Shown: positions 35,090 through 43,836 of the stretch, piece after piece | How the letters are laid out: each line of letters begins with the position of its first letter | Position numbering within the stretch: position 1 is the stretch's first letter | NCBI GenBank assembly: GCA_963774455.1 | Contig: CAVZFD010000004.1 | Coordinates: 868,001-932,000 of the forward strand | Reading direction: 5' to 3' | Origin: DATFVA01 sp963774455 | Lineage (GTDB): Bacteria; Bacteroidota; Ignavibacteria; Ignavibacteriales; Ignavibacteriaceae | DNA: 64,000 nt | The notes under the pieces: model-generated | The model's input: only the letters and a program-made list of their open reading frames with translations | Database searches by the model: none | What the model was told of the DNA's origin: nothing | Position numbers and translations under genes: made by a program

Positions 35090-36955
35090 TCAATCCAGTT
35101 TTGTTTTTCCGCTGAGTAAAATATTCCGAAACTTCACTGAAGAAGTTTTATCAACATAAATACCTGCCTTGCCGATAATTCCCCATGCACTTTTATAGGA
35201 ACTAATAAGGCCGTTCTGATCATAAAGGCTGATGAGATTGTCGGAGTACATAATTTTTATTTTCCTATTAGAAGAATTGATGTTTGTTGGTCTGATCACC
35301 AGCAGCTTTTCAACATCATTTCCCTTGATCCTCTGCAGCGTATAATTACCCCCGTCCCTGTACCTGAAGATATAATAATCGGTGGGGGAGACGTAGCCTA
35401 TTATCAAACCAAGTATTGTATTCGGGTTATCGATTTCAATATTCACGGTGAATGTTACTTCAAGAAGATCCTTATCATAGATTATAAATTTTTCACTTAA
35501 AGTATTTGTGAAGCTGAGTTCATCATTGTTTATGGTGAATTCGTTCTTGTTTATTCCGGGGAAAGTCCAGACAGATGAATTAAAGTTTGAAGCGGTTATC
35601 ACGGAGCCTGTTTCAGTTCCGGCAGGAAGCAGTGTTTCTGCTGCAGAAGAATCAATTCCCATTTCTTTACCCGGGAGCTGACTTATGCACAGCCTGATAA
35701 GTCCATGGATCTTTTCATTTCCCGGTCTCACTTCCTCCGCTTTTTTATAATAATTCAGCGCGCCTTCAAAATTCTTTTCATTCATTAATTTATCACCGAT
35801 GCCGGAATATGCCTCAGCGATCTCATTTACACCGTCCAATGCTGCCTGGTGCATAGGCTGGTTATTTAAAATAGTCCTGTATATTGAATATGCCTGATCA
35901 AATTCTTTTTGCTTAAACAACTTTTCGGCTTCATCAAGCATTTTTGTTTCTGAATTATTAAGATTAACGGGTGACTTAACCCGGCTAACATTATCACCCA
36001 CCGGTTTCTTGACCGTCAAAGGTACGGTTTCAGCAGGTGAAGCAGTAAATAAAGAACTCCGGAACTCAACAAAAACCATTACCAGGATAATAAAAAGTGC
36101 GATGAATACTGCGAGCCAGCTTCTACTCTTTTTCTGCGGAGGTTTATCTTTTTTCTCCTTGTCCTGTTTTTTAGCAAGGATTCCTATTGCCTGGTCAGAA
36201 TCAACTTTTACTACGATGACAGTGACATTATCTTTTCCACCCCGATCATTTGCAAGATCAACAAGAGTACTGCAGGCATCTTCCGGATTGTTTTCTGATA
36301 CAATTGTCAGGATTTCCTCCTGACTAACCTTTGCCAGTCCGTCCGAGCAAAGTATATAACTTTGTCCCGGCTTCAGTTTTATATCCTCTATTATATCAAC
36401 CTTAACATTTTCATCTACTCCCAGCGCTCTGGCAAGCACGGATTTTGCAGGATAACTTTTCGCTTCCTCCGGCGTGAGGATACCCGCTCTTAACATTTCC
36501 TGTACCTGGGTATGATCATTCGTGAGCTGTTCTATATCCCCATTTTCAATCCTGTATACTCTCGAATCTCCCACATGTCCGATTATTCCTTTTTCCTCTC
36601 TAAGGACCAGCGCGGAGCATGTAGTTCCCATCCTTCCAATTTCGGATTTATCACCGGACTCATTATAAATCGTATTATTTGCTTTGACAATTGCATTTCT
36701 CAATGCAGCTGGTTCTTCATCAGAAGATGAAAAATATTCCTCTTTCACGACCCTTACGGCAATGGTACTTGCTTCTTTACCGCCTTTATGACCACCCATT
36801 CCATCAGCAACAATGAACAATTGTCCCTTTGGTGAATAGAGGTTTGTGTTTTCTTCCGGAAATTTTCCAAGGCTGTCCTGGTTTTCAGTTCTTACAAGTC
36901 CAATATCAGACTTTTTCGCAAAGATTATATTTAATTTTTTATCCGGGGCGGGCAT
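35090..36955 (-). CDS. Membrane PP2C phosphatase with periplasmic TPR and lectin-like domain
   Basis: 621 residues. PP2C domain 8-255 with metal-binding Asp27 ('TENQDSLG'), Asp51 ('ADGMGGHKGG'), Asp205 ('CSDGLA') and Asp242 ('GGKDNVTV'). Transmembrane helix 279-297. Outside follow TPR helices (about 335-430) and a C-terminal jelly-roll-like domain (about 450-615, 'IGYVSPTDYYIFRYRDGG', 'GKAGIYV') resembling laminin-G/DUF1080 folds. It would reverse the kinase's phosphorylation and may sense an envelope ligand through the outer part. Gap to the kinase gene is 6 bases. Confidence 0.8.
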   Translation of the reverse strand: MPAPDKKLNIIFAKKSDIGLVRTENQDSLGKFPEENTNLYSPKGQLFIVADGMGGHKGGKEASTIAVRVVKEEYFSSSDEEPAALRNAIVKANNTIYNESGDKSEIGRMGTTCSALVLREEKGIIGHVGDSRVYRIENGDIEQLTNDHTQVQEMLRAGILTPEEAKSYPAKSVLARALGVDENVKVDIIEDIKLKPGQSYILCSDGLAKVSQEEILTIVSENNPEDACSTLVDLANDRGGKDNVTVIVVKVDSDQAIGILAKKQDKEKKDKPPQKKSRSWLAVFIALFIILVMVFVEFRSSLFTASPAETVPLTVKKPVGDNVSRVKSPVNLNNSETKMLDEAEKLFKQKEFDQAYSIYRTILNNQPMHQAALDGVNEIAEAYSGIGDKLMNEKNFEGALNYYKKAEEVRPGNEKIHGLIRLCISQLPGKEMGIDSSAAETLLPAGTETGSVITASNFNSSVWTFPGINKNEFTINNDELSFTNTLSEKFIIYDKDLLEVTFTVNIEIDNPNTILGLIIGYVSPTDYYIFRYRDGGNYTLQRIKGNDVEKLLVIRPTNINSSNRKIKIMYSDNLISLYDQNGLISSYKSAWGIIGKAGIYVDKTSSVKFRNILLSGKTKLD

Positions 36956-36977
36956 ATTCTTGATATAGAAATGAAAT

Positions 36978-38465
36978 TTAATTTTTCAAAGTCTGCAGAG
37001 CATTCTTCAGTGGGTCATCGAAATTAAATCCGAACAATGCAGGATTTTCCCCTATTACTGCAGCAGAGAAAATATAAAAAACATAGTTGTAGGTCTCATC
37101 GGGAATTTTATCCCTGTATTTTGAAAGCAAATTCCAGAAGTTCCTGTCTTTCGGGTTGGCGGGAATTTTCCGGATCAGACCGATAATATTATATTCACCC
37201 CAGTTATATGATGCCATCACCAGCAGCCCCGAAGCCTGGGCATCGGTATTATAGATATCTTTAAGATAGCGCGAAGCTGCGCTGGTAGCTTTAGGAAAAT
37301 TATATCTATCGTCCCCTGGGTCATACACGTTTTCATTAGAAAGGGGCCCTATAGTCAGTCCGTATTTTTGTGCTGTAGCAGGGATAAACTGCCAGATCCC
37401 TTTGGCATACCCGTATCTTGTCTGCGGTCCCACGATCTGGTCACGGAAATCACTTTCCTGGAGTGCGAGATAAAAAAACTGCGGAGGCAGATCCTGCCGC
37501 ACGAGGTAATTCACCACAACCTGAGCATAACCGTTCTGATTGGCACGATCAAGAGCTTTCTGCAGTCTTTGGCTCGACTTCCACTTGCTAATATAACTCT
37601 TTACCTCGTTAATGAAATCTTCGGGCATAGTAAGTTCACATTCACCAAAAGCACGAGCTGTTTTGATTATCAATTTTTCATCGGGAGCAAGATTATAGGT
37701 GCCTAGCTGATCGACAAGGTTGTCGTAGTTTTTCTGAAGTTCGTGCCTGCGTTCATCAAATTTCTGAAGAGCCTTAATTATTTTCGGGTCGCCCGACGAT
37801 TTGAGTTCCTGTTTCAGCGATTCTATTTCAAGCTCGAGTGATTTCATATCATAAAAAATATTTTCGGCCAGGACTTTCTGCTTATTCTCTTTTATGTTCT
37901 GGTATATTGAGTATGCCGCGGCAATAACGGCAAGCAATCCTACTACCGCGATAACCTTAATATATTTTGAAGTATGTTTTTTCTTAACGACCTTGAAAGC
38001 TTCACGCATAAGACGGGTATGCTCGCCGACCTGGTCGTCGTTCTTTGATTCATCGAAATAATGCTGAATATAACTGGTAATGGTGGGGTCTTTTAAGGAT
38101 TGGGTTTTTATTCCAGGAGCAGTCTCCTTGTCTTCGAATGAAAATATAAGTACGGGACCATTGTTCCCCAATTCAAGAGTGGTAGTGGCTTTTAATTCTA
38201 TATTATCGATCTTCTTCCCGTTGAGGAATGTACCGTTGCTGCTGTGCTTATCCGATACCCACCATTTTCCCCCGTCGAATATAACTTCTACGTGAACCCT
38301 GCTTACAACTCCCTCATCGATCGTGATAGAACATTCCTCCGATCTCCCGATCGTGAATGTTTTTTCAAAGTAAAATTCTTTTTGAGGGCAGTTTCCCTTT
38401 TCTACCTTAACCTTTACTATTTTATTCGAGAGGGGAGAAGATTCGCTAAGTTGTGTACTGTTCAT
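36978..38465 (-). CDS. FHA domain fused through a membrane helix to a lytic transglycosylase
   Basis: 495 residues. FHA domain about 18-110 with the phosphothreonine-binding set: GRS at 40-42, SRVH at 55-58, 'SSNGT' at 75-79. Transmembrane helix about 168-188. A coiled coil spans about 200-260. A family 1 (SLT) lytic transglycosylase domain runs from about 325, with catalytic Glu337 in 'LALQESDF', then 'GYAKGIWQFIPATAQKYGL' and 'DPGDDRYNFPKATSAASRYL'. The topology is cytoplasmic FHA and periplasmic enzyme. It sits between the DUF4150 gene (8-base gap) and the phosphatase (22-base gap), so it probably links phosphorylation to local peptidoglycan opening for the T6SS. Confidence 0.8.
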   Translation of the reverse strand: MNSTQLSESSPLSNKIVKVKVEKGNCPQKEFYFEKTFTIGRSEECSITIDEGVVSRVHVEVIFDGGKWWVSDKHSSNGTFLNGKKIDNIELKATTTLELGNNGPVLIFSFEDKETAPGIKTQSLKDPTITSYIQHYFDESKNDDQVGEHTRLMREAFKVVKKKHTSKYIKVIAVVGLLAVIAAAYSIYQNIKENKQKVLAENIFYDMKSLELEIESLKQELKSSGDPKIIKALQKFDERRHELQKNYDNLVDQLGTYNLAPDEKLIIKTARAFGECELTMPEDFINEVKSYISKWKSSQRLQKALDRANQNGYAQVVVNYLVRQDLPPQFFYLALQESDFRDQIVGPQTRYGYAKGIWQFIPATAQKYGLTIGPLSNENVYDPGDDRYNFPKATSAASRYLKDIYNTDAQASGLLVMASYNWGEYNIIGLIRKIPANPKDRNFWNLLSKYRDKIPDETYNYVFYIFSAAVIGENPALFGFNFDDPLKNALQTLKN

Positions 38466-38473
38466 TTTTAAAT

Positions 38474-38890
38474 TCAGGGAGATATTATAACTTTAGTCTG
38501 GCTAGGGGCAATCTGAGCTCCTGCCGGCATATTTGCATTACTGCCATTATGTCCTGTCATGCAGGTTAGATGCACACAGTCTTTACCTTCAATTTTAACT
38601 TTTGAACTCCCTTTCTTATAAGTGATTTTATCCATATTCATTCCCGACACCACTCCTTTGTTAACCCCGGCTTCATCTCCCATCGAACGTGGAATTTCGG
38701 AGCCAATATTTAAAACTTCTTTTCCGGCAAATTTAACTTTCGTGGATGTTTTACTTGCCTGGTTTACCATTCCGGTATTTGGATACGGTATCGGAACAGG
38801 AGGAGCAGGAGGAGCAGGCGTTAAACAAACGTCCGGCACGCCTAAGCATTGTCCTCCGGCTTTTGTTGATGCAGGAAATATTGCTGGCAT
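38474..38890 (-). CDS. DUF4150 (PAAR-like) protein
   Basis: 138 residues from ATG at 38888-38890; a GTG two codons upstream (38896) is an alternative. The family signature is present: 'MPAIFPASTKAGG' at the start, 'CLTPAPPAPPVPIPYPNTG', 'GKEVLNIGSEIPRSMGDE', then 'GVVSGMNMDKITYKKGSSKV' and 'HLTCMTGHNG'. Such proteins are predicted to cap the VgrG spike and often carry effector domains. Here no extra domain is attached. The neighbours (DUF3540, DUF2169, pentapeptide, VgrG) are the known companion set. Confidence 0.85.
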   Translation of the reverse strand: MPAIFPASTKAGGQCLGVPDVCLTPAPPAPPVPIPYPNTGMVNQASKTSTKVKFAGKEVLNIGSEIPRSMGDEAGVNKGVVSGMNMDKITYKKGSSKVKIEGKDCVHLTCMTGHNGSNANMPAGAQIAPSQTKVIISP

Positions 38891-38928
38891 AAACACTCAC
38901 TTAAAAATTGTATGATTGAGAAATTAAA

Positions 38929-39681
38929 TTACCCGAGATGAATCTTCTTACCATTTATTTTAAAATCTTCTTCTGACTTCAAATAGGAATTTTTTGCTTT
39001 CATATGCAAAGTTGATTTTATTATCGTTCTCATTCTTCCTGCTTTTAATTGAGCAAGCTCATCTACTGAGTTATAAAGATTTTTTGTTTTGCAAATTATA
39101 TCGTTGGCAATAGTTTCAAGCTTCCCCGCTATTATCCTGCTGTATTTTACCGTAACCGAAACCTTGTCCCCTATATAATTCAACTGCTCACTCTTAATAG
39201 AAGTATGTTTATTTGTGATCTGAAGATCAGCACTGCTCATTTTTATCGTCCCTCTTTTTGAAATAAAATTTATATTACCGTGATGAGTAATAAAATCAAG
39301 ACTACCGCTACGAACGTTAACCCGGCTGCTGCCCGTTTCAGGATCGTATTCAAAAATAAGCTCACCTTTCTTATTAATTAACTGTACAGGTTTTTCTTTT
39401 ACAATAACTTTTTCAATGGTATCCTCAGACTGATATGGATTGATTAAGCCAATTATATAAAGTGAATTAATGTCATTTCCTGCAGCAAGTACTATATCAC
39501 CTGTTGTTGGGGGGGAGGATAAATTTGAAATCACTAATTTTCCAAGAGTAATAAATTCCCCGTTATCTGTTTTTAACTGCAGCACAGCAGTCTTTTGCTC
39601 ATCTTCATAAGATAAAATGGTAGCTGCTCCAAAATATTTTGCTATTGGCATTACGGCAATTTCTTCAATCATTTTATCCAT
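38929..39681 (-). CDS. DUF3540 family T6SS-associated protein
   Basis: 250 residues, no signal. N-terminal half about 15-85 is an OB-like beta domain ('ATILSYEDEQKTAVLQL', 'GDIVLAAGNDINSLYIIGLI'). The rest is a repetitive beta region ('FITHHGNINFISKRGTIKMS', 'NYIGDKVSVTVKYSRIIAGK') like the spike part of VgrG/gp5. It ends in 'DFKINGKKIHLG'. DUF3540 proteins are found beside DUF2169, pentapeptide and DUF4150 genes. Their proposed role is in spike assembly or cargo adaptation. Confidence 0.75.
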   Translation of the reverse strand: MDKMIEEIAVMPIAKYFGAATILSYEDEQKTAVLQLKTDNGEFITLGKLVISNLSSPPTTGDIVLAAGNDINSLYIIGLINPYQSEDTIEKVIVKEKPVQLINKKGELIFEYDPETGSSRVNVRSGSLDFITHHGNINFISKRGTIKMSSADLQITNKHTSIKSEQLNYIGDKVSVTVKYSRIIAGKLETIANDIICKTKNLYNSVDELAQLKAGRMRTIIKSTLHMKAKNSYLKSEEDFKINGKKIHLG

Positions 39682-39751
39682 TTATAAATTCTCCTGATAT
39701 ATTCTGCTATTTAAAAAACTCGTGCAAGCAATCATGCATTCTGCAATGCAT

Positions 39752-41578
39752 TCATCCTTTTTTACTTTTCTTCTCCGGCGTCTTAAAATCCTCTGCTTCA
39801 GCGAGATCTTTATCAGTATATTCAGCCTTTTTCCTTATTGCACCGTGCCAGTTCGTGCCGGATTCAATTATTCTGTGAAATTTCGACTGAGTTAAATCAG
39901 CATCGGTAAAATCAGCCCTGCTTAAATTCGCGTGTGAAAAATCCGAAAAACAAATATTCGAATTCCTGAATCTAGCCCCAGTACAATCAGCAAAATTAAA
40001 TTCACCCCGTTCTAAATTAGCGTTATTAAAATTAGTTTCTTTTACTAAAGCTTCAGTAAATCTTGAAGATCTCATATCAGAATCTGAAAAATCGGAATTG
40101 ATCAGGATTGCCCCGGAAAAATCAGCCGTATTACATACAGCATTTTTAATTGATGACGAAGAAAGGTTTGCTTTTTGAAAATTAACCTGGGTGCAGTTTG
40201 CTTTATCCAATTTAACTTTTTCAAGATTTGCCTCACTTAAATCAGAATCCGTAAAATTACAATTGCTTAAATCCATACCTGTAAGAATTGCCTGTTTCAT
40301 ATTACATAGTATGAAGCCTGTATTTTCAATAAATGATTTTGTAAGATCAACTCCTTCAAAGTCGGTATTATTTATTTTGGTATTCTTAAATTTTGTCCCA
40401 TCAATAATACTTCCCTTTAATTGCGTGTAATCCAGTTCTGCTTCTGAAAAGTCAGCTTCTGTAAGGTTTGAATTCAACAATATTGAATCCTTTAGCAATG
40501 ATTTGCTGAAATCTGCGAGTTTTAATTCAGCATTTGAAAAATCTGAATCAGACAGGTTACAACCTGTGAATTTTGCTCCTGATAATTCTGCATGTGCAAA
40601 ATTGGTTCCTGTTAAATCAATTCCGCTAAAATTAATCTCATCAAGCTGACAGTTTCTAAATTCAACGCCTGTTAATACTGACTCTTTAAACGATACTCCT
40701 TTCAGATTAGATTCATTTAGTACTGCATTATTTAAATTTGACTGTATCAGCTCCATATTTTCCAGGTTGCACGAGGTAATTTCACATTCAGAAAGATCGG
40801 AAGGCAGTTTCTTTTTCAATATTGTAAAATCAATTTTCCTGAATATGACACTCTTTAATTGCGAACTACTGAAATCCGTGTCATTATTAAAAATGGATGC
40901 AAAAAAATTCGTATCCTCAATACTTGTATTGCCAAAAACAGCAGAAAATAAGTTACAGTTTTCAAATGAACTATCTTTGATTTCTGCACTTCCAAATTCA
41001 CATCTTTCTAAAGAAGAATCCTTAAAGGTTACATTTGAAACATTTGCTCCGGAGAATGCTGCACCATCAAGAAGAGCATTTTCAAACCTGGTACCCAAAA
41101 GAACAGCATTCGCAAAATTTGCATTAATAGCACTAACAGTCATCCGGGCAAATCCTGCAATCCCCATTTCTTTTAAAATGTTGAGATCATTTGCAGAAAG
41201 CGATAATTCTTCAGGTTTGATGTCTGATTTATCCGCATCCCTGACCGCAACATTTTCAATGAAGAAAGTTGACCCGGAAAGATCTGCGTTTGAAAAATCG
41301 GCATTATCACAATTAGAGTTTAATATAATGGCATTTCTAAGATTCGAATTATGAAAAACAGATTCATCCATAGTAACCTGGTTGAAAATGCAATTCACAA
41401 ATATGGAATTAACAAACCTGCATTTGCTCAGTATAACATTATCGAATGTAATATTCTCAAACGCCGAATCATGAAAATCGCTGCCTGATAGATCGACATC
41501 CGAAATTATGGTATTTTCAATTTTCCCATTATTTCTGAGGAGGTCTGATATTTCGGCCGGAGAAAAAAAACCGCCCAT
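39752..41578 (-). CDS. Pentapeptide-repeat protein, 608 residues
   Basis: Nearly the whole protein (about 30-585) consists of A(D/N)LxX five-residue repeats, for example 'DLSGSDFHDSAFENITF', 'ANLSSSSIKNAV', 'SHANLSRADFTDADLTQ', which fold as a right-handed square beta-helix. An interruption at about 115-140 ('KPEELSLSANDLNILKEMG') may be a connecting helix. A basic tail ends it ('FKTPEKKSKKG'). The length, more than 100 repeats, is exceptional for the family. It follows the DUF2169-pentapeptide gene by 2 bases. Confidence 0.85.
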   Translation of the reverse strand: MGGFFSPAEISDLLRNNGKIENTIISDVDLSGSDFHDSAFENITFDNVILSKCRFVNSIFVNCIFNQVTMDESVFHNSNLRNAIILNSNCDNADFSNADLSGSTFFIENVAVRDADKSDIKPEELSLSANDLNILKEMGIAGFARMTVSAINANFANAVLLGTRFENALLDGAAFSGANVSNVTFKDSSLERCEFGSAEIKDSSFENCNLFSAVFGNTSIEDTNFFASIFNNDTDFSSSQLKSVIFRKIDFTILKKKLPSDLSECEITSCNLENMELIQSNLNNAVLNESNLKGVSFKESVLTGVEFRNCQLDEINFSGIDLTGTNFAHAELSGAKFTGCNLSDSDFSNAELKLADFSKSLLKDSILLNSNLTEADFSEAELDYTQLKGSIIDGTKFKNTKINNTDFEGVDLTKSFIENTGFILCNMKQAILTGMDLSNCNFTDSDLSEANLEKVKLDKANCTQVNFQKANLSSSSIKNAVCNTADFSGAILINSDFSDSDMRSSRFTEALVKETNFNNANLERGEFNFADCTGARFRNSNICFSDFSHANLSRADFTDADLTQSKFHRIIESGTNWHGAIRKKAEYTDKDLAEAEDFKTPEKKSKKG

Positions 41579-41580
41579 AA

Positions 41581-43806
41581 TTATTTAGCCAGTTTTGTCA
41601 ATTTTAGATTTGTTAAATGGAATCTGGTGTCCTTAATTATTGCGTCCAGGAATTCGACGGCATAAAAGTTTGAGCCGCTGCAATCGGCTTTAGTAAGATC
41701 GGCTTTTTCAAAACTACCCTGGAATAGATTCATATCCTTTAAAATTGCAGATGTTAATACAGCTTTTGTGAATCTGCTGAATTTCATATTTCCGGCAAGC
41801 AGGTTTGCCTTTTCTAATAAAGCAGAAGTAAAGATTGAACTTTCCATGTCACTATATGAAAAATCTGTTTCTGTAAGGGTTGCCTTCTCCCAGTTTATTT
41901 CATTCCCTTTGCATTCCTGGAAAGTGGTTTTTGTAAAATTACCCCCCGATGCTCTCACCTTGGTGAGAATCGTTTTAGAAAAATCAGCTTGTTGTACTGA
42001 AGCGTCATCAAAGGAAGCTTCACTCAAATCAGAACCGGAAAAATTAGTGCCATCAAGAGTGGATTTCGAAAAATCCCCTCCCTGTAATTCACAGTTAATT
42101 AAATTTGATTGGCTTAAATCTGCCCCGGAGAAATGAGAATACTTTCCTTTTATGTTAGTTAGAACCGAATTATGCATTAATGCATTTTCAAACAAAGCAC
42201 CTTCAACAGACGCTCCCGTCAAATCTGCTTTGGTAAGATTAGCCCCGGAAAAATCAGTACCGTTAAGGATACTTTTATTTAATTTTGCACCAGATAAATC
42301 TGCCTTTGATATATTGGCTTCGGTAAAATCAGAATTCGAAAGATTTGAATTCTTTAACAACACACCGCTTAAATCAGCCCCCCGGAAATTTAAACCCTGC
42401 AAATCGAGTTCTGATAAATCAATTCCTCTCAAATCTCTCTCCTCAAAGCTTTCCTTGTTATCTGCTTTTTGGATAAAACTTTCGCGTGTTAAAAGAACTT
42501 CATCAACTTCTTCTTCCATACCCATTTCTTTCAACAGTTCGGCTTCTCTTTTTTTATCTTCTTCACTCTGTTCAGTAGGTTTATCCGGATCTATGCCGTC
42601 TGCTATAAGTGAAGCTCTCATTTCCTCTTCAGCCCTGATGATTTCTTCATTTATTTCCTCTTCATTGTCTACCTGAGGTTCTTCTGGTTCTTCAGGTTCA
42701 CTTTCGGGTATTTTTGTTTTTTCTTCAAGTAGTCTTTGATAATATTCTTCTGTTTTCTGCTGTTCCGAAATATTTTCGGAAACCACAAGTAAGTTTTCTA
42801 TTTCCTCATAGTCTTCTGTCTTTATATCTGTTACACCGCGCCAGACCAAAACGAGTTTATCGTTCTCTATGTCGACCCACAGGGTGTCCAGGTTCATTTT
42901 AACTTCTTTAAATAACTTGAATTCTTTTGTCGATGAGACAGTTCTGTCCTTCCCGGTTTTATCTGGAAAAAGACTAATAAAACACCTAATTTTTATACCA
43001 GGCAGCTGCGAATTGTATTTTGAATAAGTAGGGTGAAGGTTTTCGAAATATAGTTTTTCATCCCCTTTGAGGTAACCCGATACCTGCATATCTCCCGGAG
43101 CAGCATTAAAATATCCCCAATCGAAATCTTTTGCAAACCAGGGCCACCTATCTTTTAAATAATTTCCTTTATATGAACCTAACTTGGAATAACGCTGAGC
43201 CCACATCTGTCCGTAGGGACCTAATCCTGCAGGTTCCAATTGTGTTCCCTGCGATGCACTATTTTCACCGGGATTCAGAATATTGGGAAGAGGTACTAAG
43301 ATATCTCCGGTTTTAATTTTTACTTTGTTTATTCCTTTACCCACCGGATTTTTTTTATACCCTTCGCCCCCATAACCGTTTTCATATCTTAATTCCATTT
43401 CTGAAAATGGTTCCGGTTTTGTTGATGTATTGGAGATGAACCCGCCGACCCAGTAGCGGTTTCCGTATACATCGATGATTTTCATTTTTGAACCCACCTG
43501 AAATTTAACCTGAGATGAATAATAATTCTTCTGGTCGGGTGTATGGCACTTTCCTACCAGCAGCAGATCCGCCCTTGGTTTGAAGTAGGCAAAATCGGAT
43601 GAGTAACGGGGTCCTCCGGCCTTATTTTCATCATCAGGATAATATTCATCACTTGTTGGGAAAAGCTGTTCTTCCGATAGTAGAGCAGGTTCATTGTTCC
43701 TTAAATCAAATGTCCCTTTTAAAATAATGCTCAGGGAATGTAACGGAAAATTATATCTTCCTGTAAGAGAGCCAAATGCTAAAGGGGTTAAATTGATTAT
43801 TTCCAA
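41581..43806 (-). CDS. DUF2169 / pentapeptide-repeat fusion protein
   Basis: 741 residues. DUF2169 domain about 1-310 ('NLTPLAFGSLTGRYNFPLHS', 'KPRADLLLVGKCHTP', 'RYWVGGF'). A long acidic linker about 340-440 is rich in Glu/Asp/Pro. A pentapeptide beta-helix runs from about 460 to the end ('DLSELDLQGLNFRGADLSGV'). DUF2169 proteins are T6SS adaptors, found with VgrG and PAAR-like proteins, and are thought to load cargo. It lies 30 bases after vgrG and 2 bases before the second pentapeptide gene. Confidence 0.85.
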   Translation of the reverse strand: MEIINLTPLAFGSLTGRYNFPLHSLSIILKGTFDLRNNEPALLSEEQLFPTSDEYYPDDENKAGGPRYSSDFAYFKPRADLLLVGKCHTPDQKNYYSSQVKFQVGSKMKIIDVYGNRYWVGGFISNTSTKPEPFSEMELRYENGYGGEGYKKNPVGKGINKVKIKTGDILVPLPNILNPGENSASQGTQLEPAGLGPYGQMWAQRYSKLGSYKGNYLKDRWPWFAKDFDWGYFNAAPGDMQVSGYLKGDEKLYFENLHPTYSKYNSQLPGIKIRCFISLFPDKTGKDRTVSSTKEFKLFKEVKMNLDTLWVDIENDKLVLVWRGVTDIKTEDYEEIENLLVVSENISEQQKTEEYYQRLLEEKTKIPESEPEEPEEPQVDNEEEINEEIIRAEEEMRASLIADGIDPDKPTEQSEEDKKREAELLKEMGMEEEVDEVLLTRESFIQKADNKESFEERDLRGIDLSELDLQGLNFRGADLSGVLLKNSNLSNSDFTEANISKADLSGAKLNKSILNGTDFSGANLTKADLTGASVEGALFENALMHNSVLTNIKGKYSHFSGADLSQSNLINCELQGGDFSKSTLDGTNFSGSDLSEASFDDASVQQADFSKTILTKVRASGGNFTKTTFQECKGNEINWEKATLTETDFSYSDMESSIFTSALLEKANLLAGNMKFSRFTKAVLTSAILKDMNLFQGSFEKADLTKADCSGSNFYAVEFLDAIIKDTRFHLTNLKLTKLAK

Positions 43807-43836
43807 AGAGTTATAAATGATTTGTTAAATATATTT

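Noticed and set aside
42152..42676. Long plus-strand frames opposite the pentapeptide genes
   Set aside because: They arise from the regular codon pattern of the pentapeptide repeats on the other strand; no start signals.
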